Source: Paenibacillus guangzhouensis
GTDB taxonomy: Bacteria > Bacillota > Bacilli > Paenibacillales > Paenibacillaceae
DNA: 64,000 bases
Direction: 5' to 3'
Assembly: GCF_009363075.1 (NCBI RefSeq)
Contig: NZ_CP045293.1
Span: 5,016,501 to 5,080,500 of the forward strand
In this document: in pieces, positions 32,535-40,490 of the stretch
Numbering within the stretch: position 1 is the first letter of the stretch
Layout: the number at the start of each line of letters is the position of its first letter
Notes under the pieces: model-generated
Seen by the model: only the letters and a program-made list of their open reading frames with translations
Database searches by the model: none
Told to the model about the DNA's origin: nothing
Program-made: the position numbers and the translations under genes

Positions 32535-33711
32535 GCGTCGTCGCCTCCTTCTCCTGTTCGCCGTCCTCTTCTGCTCTGCGATCGCCGCTATCATTAATGG
32601 AACGAACGCGTTGAAGCTCAGCTTGGAAATCAACATAGTGCGGTAGTTTGAAATGGGAGATAAAGCCCGACGATTCAATGCCGTCGATATGATACAGTAC
32701 GAACTCCTCATCCTGCGCCGGGGAATCTGCGTTCTGCTGCTGCATCGTCTGATCCAGAATGGACATGGAAATCGCCTTATCTTCGTTATGTCCGAAACAA
32801 AGGCCATATCCCACGGCAAATTGCGCACGGCCTGCCGCTTCTCGGTGATTCTCTGCATGGACGCGCACGACCATCTCCGATTCCGTGACTAGTACGCGAC
32901 CAATGGTCATCTTCTCGCCCGGATAGAACGGATGCTCAATCTCCACCGGTACATACCCAACGCGTAATTCGCCAATCGTCGGATGAACATCGCCATAGCC
33001 GCGAACGCTGGAGTAAGCGAAGGCCATTAGCGCCCCGCTCTCACCGCGCGCCATCGTCTGTAATCGCGCAGAACGCGATGCCGGGAAGCTGATCGCATGA
33101 CGTGTTATGTCATCGACGATATCATCCTCTCCTTGCAGTTCCCCCGTTGCCAACAGCTCTTCCGCTCGCAGCAGTTCAATGACACGCGGGAATACCGGTA
33201 TTTCGCCTTCGCTAGCTCTCGTCCCCGTTAGCTCTTGCTGCAATGCCTCCGACAAATTCTCGGACAAATACTCTGTCACATACTTCATGATCTCCGATGG
33301 ATCTTCTTCCATTCGGCTCAAATCCAGTAGCCTTTTGGTATAATCACGGGTTGGTCCAAGATACTGACCTCCCGGCACTTCCTTGAATGTCGCCGAAATT
33401 CTGCGAATCACTTCCATATTCTCGGTCTGAATCGGCAGCGTATAGAAATTACGCACCAACGTCGAGCGGAAGGCGCGCAGGAGGAACGATGCTTCCAGTA
33501 CATCCCCTTCTGCCTGTTTGAGCGCAAGTGCCGCGAGGTCGGGATCGTACAAGGAACCTTCAGACATCACCCGATCAACCGCGAGCCGCATTCCTGTGCG
33601 GATCTGCTGCACCTCGAGCGGCGCTCCGCCTTCCTTCCATGGAATATACTTCAGCAGTTTCTCTGCTTCGTGAATCGCATGGCTTCCACCTTTGACTGCG
33701 ACATAAGCCAT
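32521..33711 (-). CDS. phnI: C-P lyase core subunit PhnI
   Basis: 396 residues, beginning MAYVAVKGGSHAIHEAEKLL, the standard PhnI N-terminus. PhnI is the nucleosidase part of the PhnGHIJ core that couples phosphonate to ribose triphosphate. Motifs typical of the family include DVHPTIGELRVG and ASFLLRAFRSTLVRN. The gene abuts phnH (stop TAG followed directly by ATG), and its end overlaps phnJ by 14 bp, so translation is coupled. Confidence 0.95.
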   Translation of the reverse strand: MAYVAVKGGSHAIHEAEKLLKYIPWKEGGAPLEVQQIRTGMRLAVDRVMSEGSLYDPDLAALALKQAEGDVLEASFLLRAFRSTLVRNFYTLPIQTENMEVIRRISATFKEVPGGQYLGPTRDYTKRLLDLSRMEEDPSEIMKYVTEYLSENLSEALQQELTGTRASEGEIPVFPRVIELLRAEELLATGELQGEDDIVDDITRHAISFPASRSARLQTMARGESGALMAFAYSSVRGYGDVHPTIGELRVGYVPVEIEHPFYPGEKMTIGRVLVTESEMVVRVHAENHREAAGRAQFAVGYGLCFGHNEDKAISMSILDQTMQQQNADSPAQDEEFVLYHIDGIESSGFISHFKLPHYVDFQAELQRVRSINDSGDRRAEEDGEQEKEATTHGSL

Positions 33712-34332
33712 CTACGCCACCTCCCAGCTGAATTTGGTGCTACGCGGCACGCAAGCCACGCATCCCGACTCATCAACGAAGATCCAATCGACGCCGAGTG
33801 GGAACTCCTCATTACTGGCCCGCCATCCGGATAGCAAGTTTCCTGTGAGCCCATCGATCAAGAGTTCCTGTTCCTTCGCAATGCCAGGGCCGCGCATCGT
33901 AAGCTTCACGCTTCCTTTGCGGCCTTCTGAACCTGCGCCTAGCTGACGTACACAGCAGATGATGGTTGCACTCTCATCTGGAAAAGTGAACGTCCCTCGC
34001 TTGCAGGAAGCAATGTCTACTCCAGCCTGCGCCCCAGCATCCGTTGTGGCGAGAAATACATAATCACACGTCTCTATAGGCTGTCTGCGCGACAACGTGT
34101 AGAGCTGCAGCTGCTCAGCCAGCGACATATCGCCGATGACCTCATACGACACGGATTGGTCGAGCAGCATCATGCCGAGCATAAGCACATAAGCATCTGC
34201 CGCATCGCGACGTATGAAGGATGGCGCATCCAGCTGCACAATTTTGCCTGGTCTCGACATCGCATCCAGCACCTGACGATAGACTTGCTGCACCGCATGC
34301 ACTCGCTCTGCGTTCTTCACACCCGCACTCAT
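33712..34332 (-). CDS. phnH: C-P lyase core subunit PhnH
   Basis: 206 residues, core subunit of the PhnGHIJ complex. Family features: VYRQVLDAMSRPGKIVQLD near the N-terminus, LMLGMMLLDQSVSYE, GTFTFPDESATI and LTMRGPGI. PhnH is not catalytic but is required for complex assembly. Start ATG overlaps the phnG stop by 4 bp (ATGA). Confidence 0.93.
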   Translation of the reverse strand: MSAGVKNAERVHAVQQVYRQVLDAMSRPGKIVQLDAPSFIRRDAADAYVLMLGMMLLDQSVSYEVIGDMSLAEQLQLYTLSRRQPIETCDYVFLATTDAGAQAGVDIASCKRGTFTFPDESATIICCVRQLGAGSEGRKGSVKLTMRGPGIAKEQELLIDGLTGNLLSGWRASNEEFPLGVDWIFVDESGCVACVPRSTKFSWEVA

Positions 34333-34796
34333 GCTTCGTCCTCCTCTTCCGTATCCATCAATTGAAAATCAACCTTCGTTCGCTGGGTCAAGGCGAAATC
34401 CGCTTGACGGCGCTCCCGTTGTTCCTTCTCCTGCTTCGCAATCCAAATGCGGAATTGCTCTCGGAAATCATTCCATTTCAACTCCATATTGTGATGCACT
34501 GCATCGAGCAGCGCGACAATCCGCGCTTTCTCTAGCGCGTTCCCCATGACGATGCCATAACCGACAACCCCATCAACCGTTAACGTCGCTTCGGAGACGA
34601 AGATCTCTCCTGCATTGAACACGTGACGCTGAACCGATTCTTGGGCACGCATCATCACCATGCCAAGCGACGGTTCATTCACATCCTCCACACGCCCCAG
34701 TTGAGCAATATGCCCACCCCATGGCCGCAGCGCTTCGACATCCAGCTCAGCAATGACCGCGGTATAACCGCCCATTCGCGTATGCTTATCCAACAT
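34329..34796 (-). CDS. phnG: C-P lyase core subunit PhnG
   Basis: 155 residues. PhnG forms the PhnG2H2I2J2 core. Family features: PSLGMVMMRAQESVQ, FNAGEIFVSEATLTVDG, GYGIVMGNALEKARIVALLDA. Start: ATG 34796 lies 9 nt after a GGGGA site; an upstream ATG at 34814 overlaps that site and is less likely. 48 bp downstream of the DeoR gene, with no terminator between. Confidence 0.92.
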   Translation of the reverse strand: MLDKHTRMGGYTAVIAELDVEALRPWGGHIAQLGRVEDVNEPSLGMVMMRAQESVQRHVFNAGEIFVSEATLTVDGVVGYGIVMGNALEKARIVALLDAVHHNMELKWNDFREQFRIWIAKQEKEQRERRQADFALTQRTKVDFQLMDTEEEDEA

Positions 34797-34844
34797 TCTG
34801 ATCGCTCCCCTCATCCTTCTCGTGTCATTTATCGATCATGCTAC

Positions 34845-35630
34845 CTATTTCGCCTGAATCCAGCTCGTATCGTATGACTCAAGCGTCTTCGCCCACGCCT
34901 CCGGTAATTCGATATCACAGATGATCATATCCACCTCGCGAATATCGGCGATTTTGTACATTTTCACTTCTCCGATTTTGGATCGATCCGTTACGATAAC
35001 GGTCTGTTCCGACCGCTCAATGAACTTCCGTGTCAAGGAGCCGCGCTCCGCTTCATACCCGGTAATCCCCATCTTCAGCTGAATACCGTCAATCGAGATG
35101 AATGCTTTGTCAGCATGGAAAAAATCCAGCATTCGCTCCGCTAGCACACCCGTCACGCGATCCTGTTCGGAGTTCACGACTCCACCGAGGAAGATGATCT
35201 CGGCGTCCAACATCCCGCGATTCTTATACTGCTGAAGCAGCTGCACGGCAGGCAGCGAATTCGTAATCACCTTAAGCTGCTTCACATTGGTCAAATAATG
35301 GATCATTTGCAGCGTCGTCGTACCATCATCGATAAATATCACGTCATAATCTTGCACAAGTCCGGCACAGGCACGGCCGATCTTATCTTTCTCAGGGGCG
35401 AATAAATGCTCCCGCTGGGCAACACCCGGCTCCATCCGACCTAAGGTCAGCTTCACCGCCCCGCCATAAACCCGCTTAAGTTTATTCTCCTTCTCGAGCT
35501 CTTCCAGGGTCCGGCGGATCGTCTCAAAGGAGACCTGTAGCGTATCCACCAGCTCATCGCTGCGAATCTTGCCTTCAAGATGAATTTTGTTCACGATATA
35601 TTCCTTGCGTTCTAATGCACTTAATGACAC
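34845..35630 (-). CDS. DeoR-family regulator, first gene of the phn operon
   Basis: 261 residues. An N-terminal HTH (about 5-58: EYIVNKIHLEGKIRSDELVDTL..TIRRTLEELE..VYGGAV) is followed by a C-terminal DeoR sensor domain with the phosphosugar-binding style motifs DDGTTTLQM and ITNSLPAV. Effectors of this family are phosphorylated sugars, which fits a pathway of phosphoribosyl intermediates. Start: GGAGG is only 1 nt before the ATG at 35636 but 7 nt before a GTG at 35630, so GTG is preferred. Probably controls the phn operon together with PhoP. Confidence 0.85.
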   Translation of the reverse strand: MSLSALERKEYIVNKIHLEGKIRSDELVDTLQVSFETIRRTLEELEKENKLKRVYGGAVKLTLGRMEPGVAQREHLFAPEKDKIGRACAGLVQDYDVIFIDDGTTTLQMIHYLTNVKQLKVITNSLPAVQLLQQYKNRGMLDAEIIFLGGVVNSEQDRVTGVLAERMLDFFHADKAFISIDGIQLKMGITGYEAERGSLTRKFIERSEQTVIVTDRSKIGEVKMYKIADIREVDMIICDIELPEAWAKTLESYDTSWIQAK

Positions 35631-35665
35631 AACCATCCCTCCAATTCACAACCATAATGTAAGGG

Positions 35666-35709
35666 ATTCATGTCAAATGGACATCAAATGCACATGAAGA
35701 TTATGTAAA
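35666..35709 (-). promoter_or_regulatory. Pho box: four 11-bp repeats upstream of the phn operon
   Basis: Read on the minus strand, four consecutive 11-mers start TTTACA (35709), TTCATG (35698), TTGATG (35687) and TTGACA (35676). These fit the TT(A/T/C)ACA-N5 direct repeats bound by PhoP~P. The array ends 36 bp before the GTG start of the DeoR gene. A possible -10 (CATTAT) follows at the expected distance. It predicts induction by phosphate starvation. Confidence 0.75.
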
Positions 35710-35875
35710 GATGTGTTTTTCATGTGGGTTGGTGTGTGATTGAGAGTTCGCATATTGTGAGAGGACAAGACGTAGAATGGAATGAGGAAACTTCTATTGA
35801 TGCATTTCTAGCAATGAGCGGCTGGGGATATTAGTAAGACAAGCAGAATTAACGCCTAATAAGGGAGGACATGTG

Positions 35876-36649
35876 ATGGGCAATACATTCGTATTCGCTG
35901 TGGGAAATGCTATCGCGTTCGTGCTTGTACTCGTCATGAATGGTCTGGCAGAATGGCTGCCGATAGGGGGACATACCACAGGTGAAATCTCGGCGATGAA
36001 CCCCTCCCGCCTAACTCCTGCTTCCTATGCATTTCTCATCTGGGGAATGATCTATGCTGCACTGCTCGTATTCATTATCTATCAACTGCTGCCTGCTGGA
36101 CGGGCCCGACCGGAAATTCAGCAGATCGGCGGATGGTTCATCGTTAGCTGTGCGATGAATATTGTCTGGCTGCTGCTGTGGCATTATCAATATATCGAAT
36201 CCACCCTGTTCATCATGCTCGCACTGCTCATCGCCTTGATCGCCATCTATTCGCGTACCCGCATACCAGGACCGCCCGTTCGGGACGCGGCCTATTGGCT
36301 GCTCGGCGTGCCGTTTAGCCTCTACCTCGGCTGGGTGGTGGTTGCAACGCTCACAAATCTCTCTGTCTTCCTCACGCACGCATACGGTCAGGGAGAAATT
36401 GCAGGCTTGTCTCAAGTTACGTTGTCCGTATGGCTGCTGATCCTTACGGGATTCATTGCGCTATGGGCCGCAACGCGCCAACATGATCCGTTCTTCCTGC
36501 TCCCGATCGTCTGGGGACTGATTGCGATCGGTGTCGGGCAGACGGAGACAGCAGCCATTGTCTACACCAGCTGGATTGCCGCCATCTGGCTTGGCATCGC
36601 TGCGCTGCGTATGGCATGGCGATCTTTCCGCTGGCAATGCGTCACGTGA
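35876..36649 (+). CDS. Tryptophan-rich sensory (TspO-related) membrane protein
   Basis: 257 residues with about eight hydrophobic helices. Trp-rich segments resemble the long TspO/MBR-like group of Gram-positives: NPSRLTPASYAFLIWGMIY, CAMNIVWLLLWHYQ and LYLGWVVVATLTN. Function in bacteria is unclear (porphyrin or stress-related). Start: ATG 35876 is 7 nt after GGAGG, rather than the GTG at 35873. Divergent from the phn operon and followed directly by the tandem-repeat array. Confidence 0.78.
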   Translation: MGNTFVFAVGNAIAFVLVLVMNGLAEWLPIGGHTTGEISAMNPSRLTPASYAFLIWGMIYAALLVFIIYQLLPAGRARPEIQQIGGWFIVSCAMNIVWLLLWHYQYIESTLFIMLALLIALIAIYSRTRIPGPPVRDAAYWLLGVPFSLYLGWVVVATLTNLSVFLTHAYGQGEIAGLSQVTLSVWLLILTGFIALWAATRQHDPFFLLPIVWGLIAIGVGQTETAAIVYTSWIAAIWLGIAALRMAWRSFRWQCVT

Positions 36650-36671
36650 TGGGATCACGCTACAGCGGGCC

Positions 36672-37393
36672 ATTTAACTGCTTTTTATCAGTTATTTCGA
36701 GCCAAAACGCTCCACAGTGCGCAATTAACTGCTTTTTGTCAGTTATTTCAGCCAGAAACGCGTTACAGTGCACCAATTAACTGCCTTTTGTCAGTTATTT
36801 CGAGCCAAAACGCCTCATAACGTGCCATTTAACTGCCTTTTGTCAGTTATTTCAGCCAAAAACGCGCCACAGCGCGCAATTAACTGCTTTTTGTCAGTTA
36901 TTTCAGCCAAAACGCTCCACAGCGCGCAATTAACTGCCTTTTGTCAGTTATTTCAGCCAAAAACGCGCCACAGTGCAACAATTAACTGCTTTTTATCAGT
37001 TATTTCAGCCAAAAACGCGCCACAGTGCAACAATTAACTGCTTTTTATCAGTTATTTCAGCCAAAACGCTCCACAGCGCGCAATTAACTGCCTTTTGTCA
37101 GTTATTTCAGCCAAAAATGCGCCACAGTGCACCATTTAACTGCTTTTTATCAGTTATTTCAGCCAGAAACGCGCCACAGTGCACCATTTAACTGCTTTTT
37201 ATCAGTTATTTCGAGCCAAAACGCCTCATAGCGTGCCATTTAACTGCCTTTTGTCAGTTATTTCAGCCAAAAACGCGCCACAGCGCGCAATTAACTGTCT
37301 TTTATCAGTTATTTCAACCAGAAACGCGCCACAGCAAGCATATAACTGCCTTTTATCAGCTACTCCACGCAATCCGATCATTAACGCGCCCCC
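36672..37393. repeat. Tandem array of 14 units of 50-52 bp, each with a small hairpin
   Basis: Units start at 36672, 36723, 36775, 36827, 36878, 36928, 36980, 37032, 37082, 37134, 37186, 37238, 37289 and 37340. Each begins WATTTAACTG or similar and holds the inverted repeat TAACTG-N8-CAGTTA, followed by TTTCAGCC, an A-run, and a GC-rich GCGCCACAGYGCR end. The last unit is degenerate. Length variants (CAGCC or CGAGCC, four or five A) recur in the same order in units 3-4 and 11-12. There are no unique spacers, so it is not CRISPR. Reading frames through it shift between units, so it is not coding. It fills the gap between the genes at 35876 and 37514. Confidence 0.95.
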
Positions 37394-37428
37394 TACTCAG
37401 ACAGAGAATCTCGCACCTACCATATAAC

Positions 37429-37466
37429 ACACAAAAATCCCTAGGCGCACTAAGCTCCTAGGGATT
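37429..37466 (-). terminator. Intrinsic terminator of the nitroreductase gene
   Basis: Stem AATCCCTAGG (37436-37445)/CCTAGGGATT (37457-37466). T run on the minus-strand exit. Confidence 0.8.
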
Positions 37467-37513
37467 CATATTTACCGGACCGCCAAGCGTCCGTTATTCG
37501 TTGCAGTTCAATC

Positions 37514-38143
37514 TTAGAATTGGTTCCACACAATCGTCTCGTCTGCTGTAAAGCGAGGGCTCGGACGGCCTTCTTGCGCTGCTTTACCAACCGAGATCAG
37601 CATCAATGGGATGTAGCGGCTAGGCACATTGAATTGCTCCGCGAATTGCACGGCATTGTAGCCGCCCATTGGGCAAGTGTCGTAGCCTTTTGCTTTGGCA
37701 GCAAGCATCAATTGCATCGCAGCAAGCGAACCGTTCAAAATCGCGGAATCGCGCGCAACTTGTGGGCTCTTATAAGCGCCTTCGATTTGACCAACAAGCG
37801 CATCCTTCACTTCTTGCGGCAATTGACCCGCTTTGACTGCACCACCGAAGATCGGCTCTGCATTTTTGTTCGCTTCAAGATCGCCTAATACCGCGATAAC
37901 AGCCGAAGCTTGAACCACTTGCTGTTGACCGTAAGCGATTGGAAGCAATTTCTCCTTTTGTGCTTGCTCGTCGATAACGACGAATTTCCAGTGCTGCAAG
38001 TTCCAAGCGGATGGTGCTTTCGTAGCTGTCTCAATCAGCTCCACAAGTTCTTCCTTGGAAATTTTGAATGATGGATCATATTGCTTAACCGAACGGCGAT
38101 CCGTTACCACTTGCATGAAATCTACAGATGTTGTTGTTGACAT
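37514..38143 (-). CDS. Nitroreductase family protein
   Basis: 209 residues. FMN-dependent nitroreductase fold: RRSVKQYDPSFKISKEEL, KAPSAWNLQHWKFVVI and the C-terminal GYDTCPMGGYNAVQF, similar to Bacillus YdgI/YodC. Reduces nitro compounds or quinones with NAD(P)H as a homodimer in the cytoplasm. Its promoter (38203-38230) contains a 12-bp palindrome, suggesting control by a small dimeric repressor (MarR/HxlR type). Confidence 0.88.
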   Translation of the reverse strand: MSTTTSVDFMQVVTDRRSVKQYDPSFKISKEELVELIETATKAPSAWNLQHWKFVVIDEQAQKEKLLPIAYGQQQVVQASAVIAVLGDLEANKNAEPIFGGAVKAGQLPQEVKDALVGQIEGAYKSPQVARDSAILNGSLAAMQLMLAAKAKGYDTCPMGGYNAVQFAEQFNVPSRYIPLMLISVGKAAQEGRPSPRFTADETIVWNQF

Positions 38144-38202
38144 GATTTATTCCTCCAGTCGAATGTAAAAATGCAATATAAGTTACATGAAATCCGTTTT
38201 TT

Positions 38203-38230
38203 ATTATACATAATTCAACTTAAGTTGCAA
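38203..38230 (-). promoter_or_regulatory. Nitroreductase promoter with palindrome
   Basis: On the minus strand TTGCAA (38230-38225) and TATAAT (38208-38203) are 16 bp apart. The palindrome CAACTTAAGTTG (38216-38227) overlaps the -35 and spacer, a likely operator. Confidence 0.65.
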
Positions 38231-38289
38231 ACAAAAATATAGCGACTTGTTTTTGGATACGTAATTATTCTTCGTGAGCTACTTTCGAC

Positions 38290-39351
38290 TTAGGCTTCGT
38301 TGTTAAAATAAACTTTATAGAAGTACATTTTGCGTTCCTCATCGTACCCTTTTTCCAGATAGTCGAAGCTCTCATTGTTGACCTTGATCTCGATATTGGT
38401 GTCGAGCTTAATGTCATTTTTGAACTGACGTTTTACCTTGCGAAGCGCGGTCTGCGAGATGTTAAAATCCGTCAAAGGCGGCAGTTCCTTCATCTCCTCG
38501 TATGTCTCCTTATAAGTCTTGAACATATCGATGTACTCCGGATCGCGAATAACCTCATCATAGAATACATCCTGCGTGAACTGCTCATTGCTCGCAAAAT
38601 GCTGGATCGTCTCGTTCAGGAAGACCAGCTTCTCTTTCTTCTCGAACTGATCATGGGTCGTCGCGACGACATCGTCGTAGAAATCCGAGCACATCCGAAT
38701 GTATTGATCGGTCATATAGTGCTCGTCCACCACATCCCTCACCTGGAGGAAATCATCCCTCCAATAGACTGCCTCGTTCTGACTTCCCTTATTCGATAAG
38801 TCGACCAGGCTGACATGGAACCCAGAAGACGCTTGGTAATTGAAAATAATGCATCCTTTATCCAATTTCTTGATGTTCACGCCTTGCTCGTATTGAAGCT
38901 CGAACGCTGACGAATCGCGCTCATCAATTTTGAGGAATTCATCCTTATGCTCGGATTTGAAGATACCCACGGCGTCGACTTTGAAATTATCGTATAGAAT
39001 ATTGTTGAAATGTACGACGTACAACTCACCCGACTTAATCTGGGGATGCGAAGATTGTTCATAGAGATGCCGTAATACATGCACCGATTGGTCGTAAAAT
39101 GTCGTACTGTCTTGGAAAATCGCATTCGCAAACGTATATACTTCATTGAGCGCCAAGTCGGCCTCGTGATGGAACCGGTACGTCGCATCGAACTTGAACG
39201 AAGCGAGAAAATACTTGAGCAGCGCAGCACGAAGCTCGTCATTATCAATGACGGTCAGCTCCTTCGCGATGATGACTCCTTCGTCCTTCGATTTATTGCC
39301 TACTTTATGAATAACAAGATCTTGAATTTCGATATTGGTTAGATTGATCAT
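38290..39351 (-). CDS. Nucleoid-associated protein (NdpA/YejK family)
   Basis: 353 residues. Starts MINLTNIEIQDLVIHKVGNKSKDEGV and shows the family motifs SGELYVVHFNN, LDKGCIIFNY and EAVYWRDDFLQV. Related to the 37-kDa nucleoid-associated protein YejK; such proteins also occur near mobile elements in Gram-positives and their role is not well defined. Monocistronic. No signal peptide. Confidence 0.82.
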   Translation of the reverse strand: MINLTNIEIQDLVIHKVGNKSKDEGVIIAKELTVIDNDELRAALLKYFLASFKFDATYRFHHEADLALNEVYTFANAIFQDSTTFYDQSVHVLRHLYEQSSHPQIKSGELYVVHFNNILYDNFKVDAVGIFKSEHKDEFLKIDERDSSAFELQYEQGVNIKKLDKGCIIFNYQASSGFHVSLVDLSNKGSQNEAVYWRDDFLQVRDVVDEHYMTDQYIRMCSDFYDDVVATTHDQFEKKEKLVFLNETIQHFASNEQFTQDVFYDEVIRDPEYIDMFKTYKETYEEMKELPPLTDFNISQTALRKVKRQFKNDIKLDTNIEIKVNNESFDYLEKGYDEERKMYFYKVYFNNEA

Positions 39352-39460
39352 TCGCTCTGGTCTCCCTCTCTCCTACACATCACCTTCGTGGTCTACATCA
39401 AGACACTTCCCCAGTATACTCGAAAATAAATCGCATAGGCAGACTTGACCTGGAATTCCC

Positions 39461-40249
39461 TTATGATTGTCTGGCCTGATATTCCGCAACGCGCCGCGAC
39501 CGCTCCGCCTCCGACAGCCTTGGGCAGGTCAGGCAATAGGAACTCTCCTCCGTCTTATACGCGAGGCAGCACGCGCTCTTCAGCTTAATCTTCTTCCCAG
39601 CTTCGTACGGACTGTCCATATAACGGAACTTCACTAGGAACGGATTCCTCACCCGTCCAAATACCGCAGGAGGCAGCTGATGGCGCAGCACGTCCATGTC
39701 CTCCGCGAGGTGAATGCGCTGCACTTCATCGATCGGATCTTCCAGCCATTGCTCGTAATAATATTCGAAATAGGTCGGAATGATCCCCCACAACGCCCCG
39801 ACACTAATCCCTGCGGCAGAAGCCAGGGACTGCAAAATCGGACGAACTTGTTCGCTGTAAAAAGAAGTCATGAGCGACTTAACGAGCAGCGATCGATTCG
39901 CCAGCGGTACCGTCGTCCCCTGAATCGCCTTCAGGTCGAACTTGAGCGTAACATATCCGTCCGGATGGCGGGCAATGCGAACGCGCAAGATGTTCATCGA
40001 CAGATCCAGATGGACTCCGCAGCGCCAAATCGCGTAATGAAATGCCGCGAACATACGGGCAAATTGTGCGGTGAAATAGGTCGCCGCCACATCCAGCGAG
40101 TGTGCCTTCAGCTCCGGCGCATAGGCGTTCAGAAAGGCGAGTGCGCCTTCCCGGTCCGCGAGGCGAGACAGCTCGAAGGTGGCAATGACGGGCGATTGAT
40201 CCTGATGGGTAATCATATATTTATCTAAGATCTCAGTTGGAATAAGCAA
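39461..40249 (-). CDS. FhuF-like ferric-siderophore reductase ((2Fe-2S) protein)
   Basis: About 262 residues. The C-terminal cysteine pattern CC-x10-C-x2-C (SACCLAYKTEESSYCLTCPR) is the 2Fe-2S ligand set of FhuF-type ferric reductases. The rest has the IucA/FhuF-like helical pattern (ARMFAAFHYAIWR). Reduces iron in siderophores in the cytosol. Start: the frame reaches an ATG at 40300 that has no ribosome binding site and sits 11 bp from a Fur box. AAGGAGG lies 8 nt before an in-frame TTG at 40249, so that start is preferred. Fur control is strongly supported by the site at 40311. Confidence 0.82.
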   Translation of the reverse strand: MLIPTEILDKYMITHQDQSPVIATFELSRLADREGALAFLNAYAPELKAHSLDVAATYFTAQFARMFAAFHYAIWRCGVHLDLSMNILRVRIARHPDGYVTLKFDLKAIQGTTVPLANRSLLVKSLMTSFYSEQVRPILQSLASAAGISVGALWGIIPTYFEYYYEQWLEDPIDEVQRIHLAEDMDVLRHQLPPAVFGRVRNPFLVKFRYMDSPYEAGKKIKLKSACCLAYKTEESSYCLTCPRLSEAERSRRVAEYQARQS

Positions 40250-40310
40250 TGGAAGATCCTCCTTCAATGGATGAAGCACGTGCGATATGATTCGGGTCAT
40301 TTCACAGTCT

Positions 40311-40329
40311 GATAATGATAATTAATATC
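40311..40329. promoter_or_regulatory. Fur box
   Basis: GATAATGATAATTAATATC matches the 19-bp consensus GATAATGATAATCATTATC at 17 positions. It lies 62 bp before the TTG start of the FhuF-like gene. A further GATAAT occurs at 40341. Confidence 0.85.
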
Positions 40330-40388
40330 AATACCAAAATGATAATCTTCCATCTTCACCCTGTCAATTCTAATACGTGCGCACGACA

Positions 40389-40426
40389 AATCGCCCATCT
40401 TCCATATGGAGGAGACGGGCGATCGA
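40389..40426 (-). terminator. Hairpin after the lactonase gene
   Basis: ATCGCCC..GGGCGAT with inner CTTCC/GGAGG pairing around ATAT, roughly 40390-40425, about 65 bp downstream of the stop on the minus strand. Only a weak T tail. Confidence 0.45.
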
Positions 40427-40490
40427 TACATACGAATCTATAAACCAATAGTACGATATCGATTTAACGTGTATGTTGGACGGTCTTGCA

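Noticed and set aside
32535-32858. N-terminal extension of phnJ inside phnI
   Set aside because: Arg-rich translation overlapping phnI; a strong AAGGAGG sits before the ATG at 32534 that starts the conserved protein.
36672-37393. CRISPR array
   Set aside because: The whole 50-52 bp unit is conserved, so there are no unique spacers, and no cas gene is in the window.
36768-37427. Open frames of 72-89 codons in three frames through the repeat array
   Set aside because: They exist only because the unit lacks stops in some phases; unit lengths of 50, 51 and 52 shift the frame, there are no ribosome binding sites, and the same peptide motif appears in overlapping frames.
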